Source: Pyxicephalus adspersus
Taxonomy: Eukaryota; Chordata; Amphibia; Anura; Pyxicephalidae
Reading direction: 5' to 3'
NCBI RefSeq assembly: GCF_032062135.1
Contig: NC_092864.1
Span: forward strand, 16,503,762 to 16,567,761
DNA length: 64,000 bases
Part shown: in pieces, positions 36,887-49,049 of the stretch
Numbering within the stretch: the stretch's first letter is position 1
How the letters are laid out: the number at the start of each line of letters is the position of its first letter
Notes under the pieces: model-generated
The model's input: the letters and a program-made list of their open reading frames with translations, nothing else
The model's database searches: none
What the model was told of the DNA's origin: nothing
Made by a program: the position numbers and the translations under genes

Positions 36887-38689
36887 TACCATATTAAACA
36901 TAAAATACCATAATAATTTACCATTATTTACCATTATTAACAATAAACAAGCATAAATAAAAAATAATCAACATATATTTAGGAAATACCAAAAAAATAT
37001 TAATATGATGATGATAATAAACATAAAAATAACATACTAATAGGAAATAGAAGAATAAATAACATTGCCACACACATTGCCCTTTTTTGGAACATTTGCA
37101 GTAATAATCTTAAAAATCATAATAACAGAAAAGAAAGCAGACTGTAAAAATTGAGATGTTTGTAATCAGTGTGGACATGCCAGCTTGCATCGGTGGTCAG
37201 TGTAGGTAGGAAATCAGTTCACCATTGCTAAAGGAACCCATAGAAACCTCAGTAGGAAGTTTGGTTACAAAAGGCTGGACTTGTTTTTGCCTTTTTTATT
37301 TTTCATTGTATTTTTGGTCTCCTCCAGCTTTTTGCGGCTGTTTTATATCCAAATACCCTACAACGATGGCATCAATGGAGAGTCATCTGACCTTCTCCTA
37401 GCATTCATGGATGCCATCCAGCAGTACACCTCTTGTGACCTTGCTGATATCTAGGTGGCTGGCCAGTCGGGGATTAAGTGGATGCCCCATTTATTGGATT
37501 TATAAAGATGAACCCCCACGATATGCATAATGAAAGTACATATATGTGTAATGTGATGGTTTGTTTATCCAGTACTTGGTCCAGGCACCCCTACCTGGCA
37601 ACACATCTAGATCCTATGCTTGTTCTTCCAATGGAAAAAGAAATCCAAGAGCATGAGTGTGATCTCCTCAGTATGATGATATCAGAAAGACAGAGCCAGG
37701 AACCCAACTGCAATAATACCCCCCTAAAGAAATATGAAAGTGTCAAATGTTAAACCTATCCAGCATCTACTGGGATCCAAACTGTCTGTTTTTGTTGGTG
37801 TTACCTGTAGTTGATTAGTTTATGACTTGCCAAGACCAAATGTCCAACAAAGACTATCACATGGCTGACAACAATTCTGTGATTTCACTGCACAAGGAAC
37901 AAGGTTGTTGAGACAAGACGAAATAATGCGAGTGGCAGATTACATCATATATAAGAGGAACTGAACCCTGGAGTCATTGGCTATGAAGTCGAAACCATTG
38001 GTTTTCTTTAAAATGATCAATAGAGCACATAGGTCAAAGGGGAAATACCATGTTTAAAATATTGATATTGTGAAGGATTTGCAAAATCTAATATTGGATT
38101 GTTCACTAGAAAAGTTGAAACACCATGACATAAATGGCGACCGTTGGCGCGTCGGTATTGTGCTGGATGGTTGTGTGGTATGGATCAGGCATTTGGTTCC
38201 TGTGAAGTCTGACACAACCAGCGCCATATAAGGTTGGGATGACACTCCATACGTCTGCCGCTGTAGATCTTCAGTGTTAGGTTTCCACCCTCCACAGCTT
38301 TCAACAACCCATGTTATACATTTTGTGATCAATAGAACATATAGGTCAAAGGGGAAGTACTCCTTGTTTAAAATATTTACATTGTGGAGGATTGACTTTT
38401 CTTCTCTGGCTGTGAGAAGTGTATTGCCGCTTCTAAAGGTTGATTTCTTGTTCTAGATATCCTGTGGTGTGCCCCTTTCAACCAAGTCTGACTTTATATA
38501 GTTTTCATTTCTTCTGGCAAGGGCTAACACGCCAGAAATGATTATAAGAAATAATTTGTATTGTTCTACTCATAACACTTACATAAATATGTTTCTATAG
38601 TTTTCTATTAAGGAGGACATTGATCACTTAACAGTTGGTTCTTCTTGAGCTTTTACTATAACCCAAATGGCCATACTTGGAGAAAGAAA
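36882..38689. other. No recognised gene
   Basis: AT-rich sequence continuing from the microsatellite, then 37.3-38.5 kb with two related lines (CACATAGGTCAAAGGGGAAATA near 38027 and CATATAGGTCAAAGGGGAAGTA near 38337), probably an old local duplication about 310 bp apart. The 91- and 92-codon frames have no recognised domain. Confidence 0.35.
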
Positions 38690-39470
38690 TGTTGGTCCAA
38701 GAATAAAGATCTGAAGACATCTACCCATGCTTGAAAGCACCAAGATCCACTAAACCCAACCTTTTGGTTTTGTTCAGCATATGGGGGCCACAAGGTCTTG
38801 TTTTTTTCCTTAAGCTACGTACACACTTCCAATTATTATCGTTGGAAAACGAACGACGAACGATCCTGCACGATATCTACGAACGATCGTATAGCACCCG
38901 ATCCGCCGGTCCGGTCGTTCGTTTCCAACGACTTTCCTCGTTCGTCGGCGTCGTTGGTTACTTTTTTACGAACGATTTTTTGCTCAATCGATCGTTCGTC
39001 GTTCGTTTTGAACGATAAAAATTGGAAGTGTGTACGCACCTTTAGTTTTCTGTTTGCACACAGGAAGGGACCTGTATTGCATGAAGATTTTGCAGAGTTC
39101 TAGGATATAAAGAATGAAGAGCTGGAGACATCTACCTATGCTTGAAAGCACCAGGATACACTCAACTGAACTCAACCTTTTGGGTCAGCATATGGTACCC
39201 ACTGGGTACTTTCTTTTTTTTTCCCTTCTTATTTGCACACATCAAATGGTGGAACTGTTGTATGTTGCAGTGTTCTAGGATAATAAAAATGAAGAGCTGG
39301 AGACATCTACCCATACTTGCAAGAACCAGAATCCATGGAACTCAACCTTGTGATTCAGCATGGCCACTGAGTCGTTCTTTTTACTTTCCTAATTTTCCTC
39401 CTTCCATATTCTCACGCAGGGTGGAATATGAAGGTTTTCCAGTGTTCTAGGGTACCCCAAACCGCCAATA
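38690..39470 (+). repeat. About 177-bp tandem triplication, interrupted by a MITE
   Basis: The line GACATCTACC(C/T)AT(G/A)CTTG begins at 38716, 39127 and 39302. Spacing of copies 2-3 is 175. Spacing of copies 1-2 is 411, which becomes 179 after subtracting the 232 bases of the Harbinger MITE plus its duplication. Each unit also carries an AACCTT-GTTCAGCATATGG-like line and a GTGTTCTAGG-like line. Confidence 0.85.
38813..39041. mobile_element. Harbinger-type MITE with TTA duplication
   Basis: 229 bp. AGCTACGTACACACTTCC at the left; read inward from the right, AGGTGCGTACACACTTCC. TTA flanks both sides (38810-38812, 39042-39044). The interior is largely CGAACGA/TCGTTCG palindromic sequence. Best copy of the family in the window. 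Confidence 0.9.
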
Positions 39471-42400
39471 ATTTGCATTGGACCGTCTACCCTACAGACA
39501 CCATGGCATCCTAGCACATTATTTAAGCCTTATGACAATCAGTAATGACCATTTTTCATACATTGCCATACATGTATTGAACTACCATGCTTTGCAACAC
39601 ATGTACATTGAGAAAGGTGCATTAAGGTGCCATTCAAATTTATTGTCACTGCAGTGCACCAAGGTGCATGAAGTTGATGGCCATATGTTACCAAAACACA
39701 AAATGCAGGATGAGAGATCTACAAGTGATCCCAATAAACATCTGTGCACTTTTGGTGCATTTTTGTATCCTACTCTGCATGATAGAAATGAATGTATTAA
39801 TCCACTTTTACTTTGTAAAGAATGTCAATACATAACAGTCAGAAGGTGTCATGGTGTGATATGCATCAATGTGGTGTCTTTGCATTCCTCCCCCTCTCCT
39901 GCAATACACAATCCTTGTACACAAATGGTGGGCTGGTTTCCCCAGTAAGGGAGTCCATCCTTCATTCAGATTGAAACTCATTGTGTCGCCTGGCCGCCTC
40001 CTGCCAGGGCCATGAATACTCTAATGTGGAGCTCTTTGTAAGAGGTGTTAATGGGCTATTGCTCTTTCTATTGCACTGTTGGAAAAGGATTTCCATATTA
40101 AACAAGGAATTAGTGAGGAAAGAACTGACAGGTTAAATTAGTTAGGTATTTCAAGGTGAGAAGCAAAGTGATTATTAGATGAATGACAATCCAGCCCACA
40201 CAGTGTAAAAGAAAATGTTTGCATGTGCTGAAAAACACTGGCAAAGCTTTATATGGCACAGATGCATTTTTAAGAAGTGTGGCAGCAGAATTGCAATTTA
40301 AAGTAGGATGTGGCAAATCAATAAAACTAACCATGAAACAAAAAGACTTTGTGATGTATCTGTTATATAAAATTTCCTATACAATAATAATGCACAAATA
40401 CAAAGTTTTTTTTCATTACCTAGGAAATCAAACTTTTGGAAAATCCACAAGCCATGAGGTCAGAACACAGCCATGATCACAGCCATGATCGCCTTGGGGT
40501 TCTCAACAAGCAAAGTGTGTTGTTGCCCAAATGCTGATTTTCTGAGTTCCTGTTCCATCTGCCATGGCTCACCATTGGACCATCAATGGGTGAACTTAAT
40601 ACCCATAATACACATCCTATAGACACATCCATATATCTGCTTCCCATTTCAAATAGCTCATTGAAATTTTTAATTAGAGCAAAAGGAAAAAACATAGGAG
40701 TATGGGTGTTTGAAAGACATGAATACAATAAAACAGCCCTAGTACAGCCATTTGTAGTGACTGTGCTTAGAATATAAAAGAATAGTGTGAATGTTGGTAT
40801 AGAAAGAGCACACCAAAACTGGGAAGAAAAAAAAAGGGGAGAGATGGGGGTTTGGGTGCCAGTTCTGCTTTCCATGAAGCCATTTTAAGGATGAATTACT
40901 CAACAGTACCTGCAGCTGCAGAATCAGTGTGATTTTGTTTTAAAGATCATTTACTGCTTTTTGAAAATACATAGTATTTAAATGCTCCACATGTTCACAT
41001 GGCACAACCGTAATTGTTTTCATGAGTAGGATAACTAAAAATCAACTTTTGCTTCAACATTAAAGAGTACCTGTAGCCAAAACTATTTAACTAGGGAGTA
41101 GTGAAGGTATGAACCCTGTGCTAGGCTGTTTTGTTTTGTTGTCTCTGATTGGGGAAATTCAACTTGAATTTCTGTCCTAGAGATGCAAACGTTACCGAAG
41201 ATCTCCTACAACAAGGGGAATTTCCATGTTAGGCAGCTGTTCGCTTTGTTTTGCATTGACATACACTTTAGAGTCACATTTTTAGAGTAACAATCTCGAT
41301 TTGCCCTGGTAATCATTCTTATTGGGTCATAAAAATGTTGGCAGACACGTGTGACACCAGGACAGGAACTAATAGTTAATCCTATGGAGAAACCTGTTTA
41401 AGAGGGGATTGCTTTTCACTTTCTATTGTGTCCCAAAGAGAGCGAAAGAAATCTTCCCAATAATACACAAAGAAAAAAAGATTTTTCCTTATTCCTTATT
41501 CTTTCCAAAACCAGAGATGTCTGCGCTTTAGACTCTCATTTCAGTTTTGTTCTTCTTGCTCTAATCCTTGGAAAAGTCCCACAGAAGGGTATGATATGTC
41601 CTTATGGGGAAATTAAACAGTTTGTAGTTATAAATGAGACATGTGGTTAAAACGTCAGCCCCTGGACTAATAAATTATAACTTTTATTGAGTCTATCTTT
41701 AAAACTCTGGAGGCCCTTTTGACTTTTGGCAACTTTTCTCAGCTTGAAAAAAAGTTTCAATAAACATATCTGAAAATGAAAAATGAACTTTTTTTTTCAA
41801 ATATAGTAACTGTGAGCGTGATTTCTAGAATTCATTTTGTTTTAGTATCTGGAGATTTACAGCCGACCTCCAGCTGAATTCACAGATAGGCACAGATCAG
41901 CCACATTGAAACCACTGATAGGTGAAGGGAAAACCATTGATTATCTGGTTACAATGGCACCTGACAAGGGGTGGGGTATGATAAGCAACTCGTGTAGATA
42001 GGAAGCAGTGACTTTAAGGTTTTTTATTGGATGCTAAAAAAAATGAAAAAACCAAGGAATAGGAATATGGGTGACTTAAACAAAGGTTAAATTGTGTTGG
42101 CTGGGTCAGAGCATCTCCAAAACGACAGACCTTCCAATAAGCTGTGCTTAGTACCTACCAAAAGAGGTCCAAGGAAGGACAATTGGTGAACCAATGTCAA
42201 GGTTCAGTGATGAGCATGGGGGGATGGTGGGGTAAACCTGTCCGGTCTGATCCCACAAAAAGCTAGTGTAGCATTCATTGCCAAACAAAATGTTGGCCAT
42301 CAGAACACAGCTGGTTGACCCATGTCCATTGCTGAATGCACGTAAAATGAGCATGTGACCTTCAGAACTGGACCATGGAGCCATTGAAGACGGTGGCCTG

Positions 42401-43594
42401 ATAAATCAGGTTTTCATTTTCATATCATGTGGATGACCCGTGTTTGTAACTTACCTGGCTAGAAAGAATTTGGTCCAAACGGTGCCTGATACCAACGGAA
42501 CACCCTCAATAGGCAAACAGCTCTCATATATATTTTGTCTGTGTCTTTATTTGTTTGCCTGGAGTTCAGCTGTAAGCGTAACTTTATCTGTGTTTTTTTG
42601 CTCTTTTCGATGCAGAGCCAGCCTAATGCCAGCCGTTCTGGCAGCTCATTAGTAAGGGGCAGTACCCATCTCTCAGCACGACGGTGTTGTGTGCATAACA
42701 TTGCCTGGCCACCTGTACTGATCTGAAGGCAGACATGATACTAAGTCCCTGGTGGATTCTGGGAGCTGGCCTCCTCTTGGTGTGTCCTGAATAAACATTA
42801 ATTTCCTTAACCCTGCAGACGCCCGTTCACAATTAAGCACTGTGCCAGTCAGATCATCCCCACAGTTAATAGATTTCCTTCACTCTCATTAATGCGTCAT
42901 GCATTTCTCTCTCCTTTTTCCGTAATTGTAAGCTTCTTGACCTACCGGCTTGCGTTGGTTTTTGGGACACAACCTGACATTTTCCTCCGGGGCTCTCGGG
43001 GACGACTATATTTCTCCCGTCTGGAACAGGTGTGACCATGTTGACTCTCCGCTGTTTGTAGGGTTGAAATATGTAAAAAAAATCAGTTTGTGTGGTCAAA
43101 AAGTGAGTCAGAGGTGTCTAAATTTAGACGTCTTCTTGTCATTTTCCAGCAACTGATCTTGGAGCGAGAGCTGTGTAAGCGCAAGGAGTGATGGTTGCTG
43201 ACAGGTCTGGAGGAACGTATGCAAAGCAGCGTCTTTGAGTCCTCAATCGCTGACTTAGCAAGCATGTGGCAGCCATCGTTCCAAGGGTTTTTGATGCAGC
43301 TACGTGAGCTTTGTGCATTCAGATACTTCAATGTCTTGGGTGTGTCTTTTCCCATACAAATCTATAAACTGTAAAACTTGGTTGAAGTCAAGTCAAGGAG
43401 GTCAAATGCACCTGTCAAGGGCCAATTGACAGCCAAACTCCAGCTTTGCCATCAGTCCTTTTCACACCTTATTCTCCTGTAGAGAGAATGCTTACTCTGA
43501 TTTCACTGAACACTGTTAGCTTCTCAGTAGAAGCTGCAGCAAGTCAGGTGGAGCCCACATTTCCTATCAGGAGGATGTCTAGAATCATTAGACC
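39471..43594. other. Long stretch without a recognised gene
   Basis: The 156-codon frame at 39478-39948 is rich in His/Cys with no domain; its GCACCAAGGTGCAT-type lines look like an old repeat. 40.4-42.4 kb gave nothing. 42.5-43.4 kb is relatively CpG-rich, has several open segments on the minus strand (see 42946-43051) and looks single-copy. Confidence 0.35.
42946..43051 (-). other. Candidate exon, phase-compatible with 48852-49023
   Basis: 106 nt on the minus strand between TTTCAACCCTACAAACAG and a CCG|GTAGGT donor: 35 complete codons plus one base. The peptide includes NMVTPVPDGRNIVVPESPGG and CQVVSQKPTQA. It begins on a codon boundary, which is what the 49 kb candidate needs next. Not recognised. 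The frame is also open upstream and, past the donor, for 26 more codons, so a conserved non-coding element or a terminal exon are alternatives. Confidence 0.22.
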
Positions 43595-43898
43595 CAGCCA
43601 TTCTCAACCAGAGTTCCATAGAACCTTAGGGTTCCTCCAGATTTGCCAAGGGTTCTTTGGACCATGGCTGCTTGACCTCCAATAAAATGGTGCCTGAAAA
43701 ATCTCAGGGCCAACACCACTTGGCACAGCCATCTGCATGAAACCAAGGATGGTATTCTAACCGCTTTATGGAGACATTCTTCCCAATGGCAACCAATGCA
43801 AATGGTTTCTTTCCCATTGATAAATTATAGCAGAGGTTCCCTGACACCTGAACTTTATTTCAAGGGTTCCTCATGGGTAGAAAGGCTAAAACAGGCTG
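43595..43898 (+). mobile_element. hAT-like non-autonomous element
   Basis: Starts CAGCCATTCTCAACCAGAG, then TTCCTCCAGATTTG, and ends near AAAGGCTAAAACAGGCTG. Same family as 5313; somewhat longer. Confidence 0.6.
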
Positions 43899-43929
43899 AT
43901 CTAGCCTTTTCCTCCCAGTCTAACTGTCC

Positions 43930-44160
43930 ATGGTCTGCCCTTTTATTGAATGAATTTCATTTCTTTCAATCATGGGGGCTCAACATCACATATGGGCATT
44001 ACCGCAGGTTTCTTTTCTCAGGAAGCAATGTACAACATCCCGTTGGCCCCTTTCACTAGCCCTGATCTTCCTACATTGCATAGAGTAGCACGAAGACCCA
44101 CTGAGACTTTGTATCACATCTCGATTGAATATGATTTATTATACAATGTCAGGTAACTTT
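43930..44160 (+). repeat. Unclassified dispersed repeat, copy 1
   Basis: TTTCAATCATGGGGGCTCA, ATCACATATGGGCATTAC, CCTTTCACTAGCC and CATTGCATAGAG recur in the same order, inverted, at 49050-49215. No coding frame is shared. Confidence 0.6.
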
Positions 44161-46518
44161 TGGAAGAGCAAAATATGGTTCAAATGTATACCATTTCAAT
44201 GGAATCTAATTTTATTATAGACCCTATATACAATCAATTTTCCAGTTCAGTTAAAGGTTACAAAGGGTTCCTAGTAAAGTAGTAAAGTATTGAATTGTTA
44301 TACCCTGTCCTGACCATTATGGTGACTAATTAACAGTGGGGTGCCGGATTCACAGTCTTTGATTTTGAGCAAAATCTATTTGATCATTCACCTAATTTGC
44401 ACAGATAAGAATTTTTTGCAAACAAAAAAGAAAATCAATCTGTCTTTGGATACAGATTGGAACTTTGATTTAGATTGTGGATATGATATGTCCTTCTGAG
44501 GAAGCCTGGTGAAACGCGTAGGACAAACAAAATGTAATATGTAATATTATGCATAAGTTGAATGTATAGAAGCTCAAGGTATTATAATGTTTGTCTTTAA
44601 GATTATTGAATGATTAAATGTAATTTTTTATAAAACAATTTTATGTATTGATGCAGAGCCACCTAAAAAGTCCCAGAAAGAAGAACTTGTATTTGGAATT
44701 GTAAATATATATTTAGTGGATGAACATTAATATTACATACCTATCATTATCACACTTTCCCTAGCACTCTGTCTCGCTGGATATGGTGAGAAATGAAGTG
44801 AATGTGTTAGGTGAATATGTCTGGGACTCAGTTTGGATTGCCGGATGAGTGTAGCATAAACTTTGTTGAACTCGCAGGCTTTCTGGGAATGCTGAGATCG
44901 GTAGAAGAATTCCAGGCATGGCTGGAGAATTGCTGCAAGCAGGAGTGGGTGGCTTAGCTTAGCTGTTAGGCGAGAGTACAGGTCAGACAAATATTGGAAA
45001 CACAGATAAAAGGTAATGTATACTGTAGAATAAATCAGAGTCAGTTTACCTTATGCTGGGTATAAACATAAATGTTTACCAGGGTTCTATACGTCAAACA
45101 ATTGTGATTCCTCTACAAGTTTTTGTTCTGAAAGCTGAGCCCTGGGCAGATAGATAGAGAAGACACAAATTTATTGCAACATGCAAGCAGTGTATGTATG
45201 TGGTATCAGGCTCCTTCAGGGATGGAAAGTGAGAGGAAGAAGTGCCACGAGGAGCCAATTATTTAACAAGAAGCCAGCTGATAGGAGGAGAATATGAACT
45301 TTGAAAGCAATCATATCTCTTTCTGTTGACCCTACCAGAAATAGACTGTGCATATGGTGTATTACACCTTATTAAAAAATTGGCTGCTCCTTTATAATGA
45401 AAAGCAGATATTCCCAATACTCCCTGTTATAACCTCCTGGTTTATGGACACCATGTATTAAAAAGTCCATTCATAAAATGCAGGCCAGAGTAGGGCACAT
45501 GCAGCACCCCATGCTTAAATTAGCACAGAAAGTTCTACTGAAGGAAAGTTGGTCAATTGACTTTTTCTTGTAGTACACTTTCCATAGCTGGCGAAGCACT
45601 TCTATAAAATACTTTTCCTTTTTATAAAGCAAAGGTTTGATTATGGAAAGACCTTAATTATTATTCATGCTTTATAAATTATTTCCATATTCTTGCTATT
45701 TCTTACCCTTGCTTAATGATAAAAGGGGAACAACTGTCCTATGCACAACATGCACAGATAATTTTGGTGAGTAATATTTGCCCTTTTTTTATCCAGTTTT
45801 TCTTTTATAATTGCCCTTATCCCAATTGTTTGTTGGGAGGAGCCACCTGTCTACAAAGGCCAGGTTTCCAATCTTTCTCTCACCCTGGGAAATACAGTTA
45901 AAAGCATGATAAGCTGATTACATTGAGATCTCATTCATTTGAATTGAAGTGGCCACTTCACAAGTGATAAGGATGCCTGACAAAAGGCATAAAGTCAACA
46001 CTTGTATGTTTATCCCCACCAGCTCTGATCTTCATTGCCTGGTTGCAAACTGTAAAAGGAAATAAACTGGAAAGAGAAAAAAAATAAATACCTTTATTTG
46101 TGGATACCAGCCAAGCATTGATAGTAAGGGGGGGTTGGAGGATCTCAAGGACTTCATGAGCTCCTCCCAGGCAGCCGGTACCTAAACACCAATGGTCACA
46201 ATGGGCAACTGGCCCATGTAGATTGACGGGTCCCCTGCAATGGTGGCACTAGGGTAACCAAGATTCTCCAAATTACCCAATGGTATTTCTCCTGGATGAA
46301 CTTCAACTGGCAACATAGACATAAGGTCATCACCAAATCCTACCAAAAATGGGAAACTCTTAAATACGAGTACCTATTATTTATATTGCGGATTTTAACC
46401 TCAAGGCAAATGATTTGTTTTAATGGCCCTACCCCAGCAGCATAATCTTTTCCCCTCCGCCCTCAGGTTTTATTGTTATTCAGTTTAGTTAATGGTAGTG
46501 AAGAACATTAGAGAATGT
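44161..46518. other. No gene seen
   Basis: Includes the motif TTCTGAGGAAGCC...GAAACGCGTA at 44492-44520. The 85-codon minus-strand frame at 44733-44990 has no supporting splice context. The rest is unassigned. Confidence 0.35.
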
Positions 46519-46695
46519 TAATATTATTATTATTATTATTATTAATAATATTAATAATAAAAATAATAATAGTAAATAGGATTTATATAGCGCCAACATA
46601 TTACGCAGTGCTGTACATTAAATAGGGGTTGCAAATGACTGACAGTGACACAGGAGGAGAAGAGGACCCTGCCCTGAAGAGCTTACAATTTAGAA
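46519..46695 (-). mobile_element. SINE 3' half, minus strand
   Basis: A (TTA)n run, then GGATTTATATAGCGCC, GCTGTACATTAAATAGG, GGAGGAGAAGAGGACCC and GAGCTTACAATTTAGA: on the minus strand, the L2-like block, AT-rich end and microsatellite tail. Confidence 0.8.
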
Positions 46696-48169
46696 TGGAG
46701 GAGCATGTGACCCATTCACGTTTCTTCCATGTTGGCACTTAGTGACTTGTCCATAGCTGTTGCATGAAGGTTCCAATTTAAAGCATTTAAAACATTTTTG
46801 ATCTCTTTAATTTAAAATCAACAAATATATAATTATATAAAATTTTAAAATTTAAAAATTCATATAAAATTCTCATCACCCAATCCAACTGAAAACAGGA
46901 AAATGAGGAAATTATGAAATAACGTCTATGGGTACCTTTCGCTTATATTACAGATTTTAAGTTCAAGACGACAGATTTGTTTTATTACCTCATCTCCAGA
47001 TGCAGGTCTGAGACAATCCATTTTCTTATTTGCAGAATATATAAATTATTTATCATCTTTGTTGCAAATTGGGAAACCCATAAACATTACGGAGCCGTAT
47101 GTGAATAGATAATCCGTGCCGCACCTCCGCAAACCAGCTGCAAAGTATTTTCAGCCCAGCCGTATCATTGCTGCACCTTCCATTTATTTTGCTACAATGT
47201 TATTATAAAGTTGCGGTCGTCTTATAAGCGAGGACATTCATTATATTAGACAGTTCCTGTTTAAATAACACTTCACAATTAACAAACCGGGCCAGCAATC
47301 AGGCAAAATTGGGACTCATTTATTTTGAAAATAAATATCAGACAATTTAAATCTTTTGAACATCAGTATAAAAAATTGTGGCTATGTACTCTGTGCAGAC
47401 AATTCAGCTTTTTGTTAGATGGGTGTAGTTCACTTATCCTATAAAAATAGAAAAATAACAGCTGATCTTTGTTCATTTTCACCCACAAGGCTATTAAATT
47501 TACTCACAAATTTGTGTCATGGTTTTTTTTTGGGTTACAAGGAAGAAAAACAGACTGATAAAGCTCCATGGGTGAAAGGAAAGGCAAAGAAGAAGTCCAT
47601 GGGGCCCTTATATTTCTAAGGTCATTAAACAAATGCGGTTCTTGCCTATTACCTGGCCTTATTGGGTCCTAGCAGTTGGGGGCATTGGGTTCAGTAAAAC
47701 ACAAAAAGTCCAGGAGAAATAATAGGAAGGTGATATCTTTATATAACACCAACATATCACATTGCATTGATTTGTGCCAATAACTGGTCCTTTGAGGAGC
47801 TCACAATCTGATGTCCCTGCTATAATCCGGGGCCAATTTTTGGGGAGAACACCAATTATCACACAGAATGTGACTTGGCTAGCTAGCTCTGGTCATCTAA
47901 AGGCTAGTGGAATGGATTCCATTGACCGGTTGCAATGGATTCCTAAAGAAAGTGAAGGGGAGAGAGCACAGTGGGGTGCTGCTCTGTCGTTCTCCCCGTC
48001 CCCTCCCCATAGAGCAGAACGGCGTGGTATGTTCAGCACTCGTTCATGCATCATGCCATCGTTGAAAAGGAACGCGAAAGATCAATTATTGTACATTTCT
48101 ACGTAGCCAAATTTTCCAGCTGATGTGTACGGATGCTTTCCACCCACCTGCCCAGTCCATCGAAAAATA
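46696..48169. other. No recognised gene
   Basis: 46960-47340 is non-repetitive in appearance and compositionally mixed, a possible conserved non-coding element. A minus-strand SINE tail lies at 47725-47822 (TTTATATAACACCAAC, GAGCTCACAATCTGATGTCC). Confidence 0.35.
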
Positions 48170-48381
48170 TGATTTATTAAAGCTCTCCAAGACTGGAAAA
48201 GATAGACTGTCAAAGGAGAACCTGGGTGATCCAGTAAACCTGGAATAGATTTCATAAAATAATTTGCTATCAGTTGACAAATATTTTCAATCTTGAACCA
48301 GATCCACTCCAGATTTGCTGGATCACCCATGTTGACCTATGATAGCCTCTGGTCTCGGTGAACTTTGATGAATCAAGTCCA
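48170..48381. mobile_element. Fold-back MITE, copy D
   Basis: GATTTATTAAAGCTCTCC at the left; inner arms GAGAACCTGGGTGATCCAG and the inverse GCTGGATCACCCATGTTGAC; right end AACTTTGATGAATCAAGTCC. Same family as copies A-C. Confidence 0.75.
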
Positions 48382-48851
48382 CTGTTTTGCTTTTGCACCG
48401 ATCCATAGTGTGATAAAAGCTGATTATTGATACCCAACGCCTTTATATCTATCTATATATCACACATGAATTTTTTAGGACATGCGCTGAATATTCCTTT
48501 CCCACATATCGTCTGTTTTCATCTGTCGCTCTCCAATCTTGGTTTCTCTCTCCTTTGCTCTCCCTCCCTTTCTTTTTTCGCTCGTCTTTCCCCCCTTTAG
48601 ACCTTTCTGCAGACACACGCTCTCACACACATAAGGCGTGTTGTTTTCAATGGGTCTCGGCCCAGATCAGTCTAGGGAGTGCCAGGAAACCGAAAGAGAG
48701 CGCTCCCTGATCGTGCACTGCCTTCCACACACTCACGGCCGGCTCCGGTTACACTGAGGGGGCAACTTTGTCTGGTGGGGCAGCAGTGGCAGAGGAATGC
48801 ACAGCCACACCCGTGTAGTGCCCCAGACCGGCCATAAAAGGGGCGACTTAC
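48382..48851. other. CpG-bearing, pyrimidine-rich stretch
   Basis: 48540-48600 is almost pure pyrimidine on the plus strand. 48640-48850 has an unusual number of CpGs for this window (GAGAGCGCTCC, CACGGCCGGCTCCGG, GACCGGCC) and a CATAAAAGG box. It could be a promoter, on either strand, or simply intron next to the candidate exon. Confidence 0.25.
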
Positions 48852-49023
48852 TGATCTCCGTTTATTCTTCATCCTAAACATTTTTAGGATTTCTTTGCAT
48901 CGGGCATCAGATTCCACGTGTCTGGAAATGTATTCGCCAAAACTTTTTTTCTCTCTTTTACCTTCTTGTGGATGTGAAATCTTATTTAAAGATGAAGATT
49001 TATCTGCTGATGTTTCCCTATTC
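48852..49023 (-). CDS. Candidate coding exon, unrecognised protein
   Basis: Minus-strand segment of 172 nt between an excellent acceptor (CTCATGTTTTTGACTTCAG, ending 49024) and an excellent donor (TCA|GTAAGT at 48852/48851). The frame is open throughout: one base plus 57 codons, ending on a codon boundary. It begins in a Ser/Lys-rich stretch and continues into a charged, helix-prone part containing KKSFGEYISRHVESDARC and KEILKMFRMKNKRR. The composition is that of a normal intracellular protein. It lies on the netrin strand, about 38 kb upstream of the netrin coding exon, so it would come from an upstream gene or an unusual 5' exon. Family unknown. Confidence 0.35.
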
Positions 49024-49049
49024 CTGAAGTCAAAAACATGAGGATATTG

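Noticed and set aside
39478..39948. 156-codon plus-strand frame
   Set aside because: No domain, biased His/Cys content, repeat-like GCACCAAGGTGCAT lines and no splice signals.
40477..40875. 132-codon minus-strand frame
   Set aside because: No similarity recognised, unstructured composition and no exon signals.
42450..42701. Minus-strand segment ending at CCAG|GTAAGTTA near 42455
   Set aside because: The donor is strong, but the long frame reaches a stop just before it and the other open frame has no usable acceptor.
45702..45780. Short minus-strand open segment with a GTAAGA donor
   Set aside because: Only about 24 codons, no acceptor; expected by chance.
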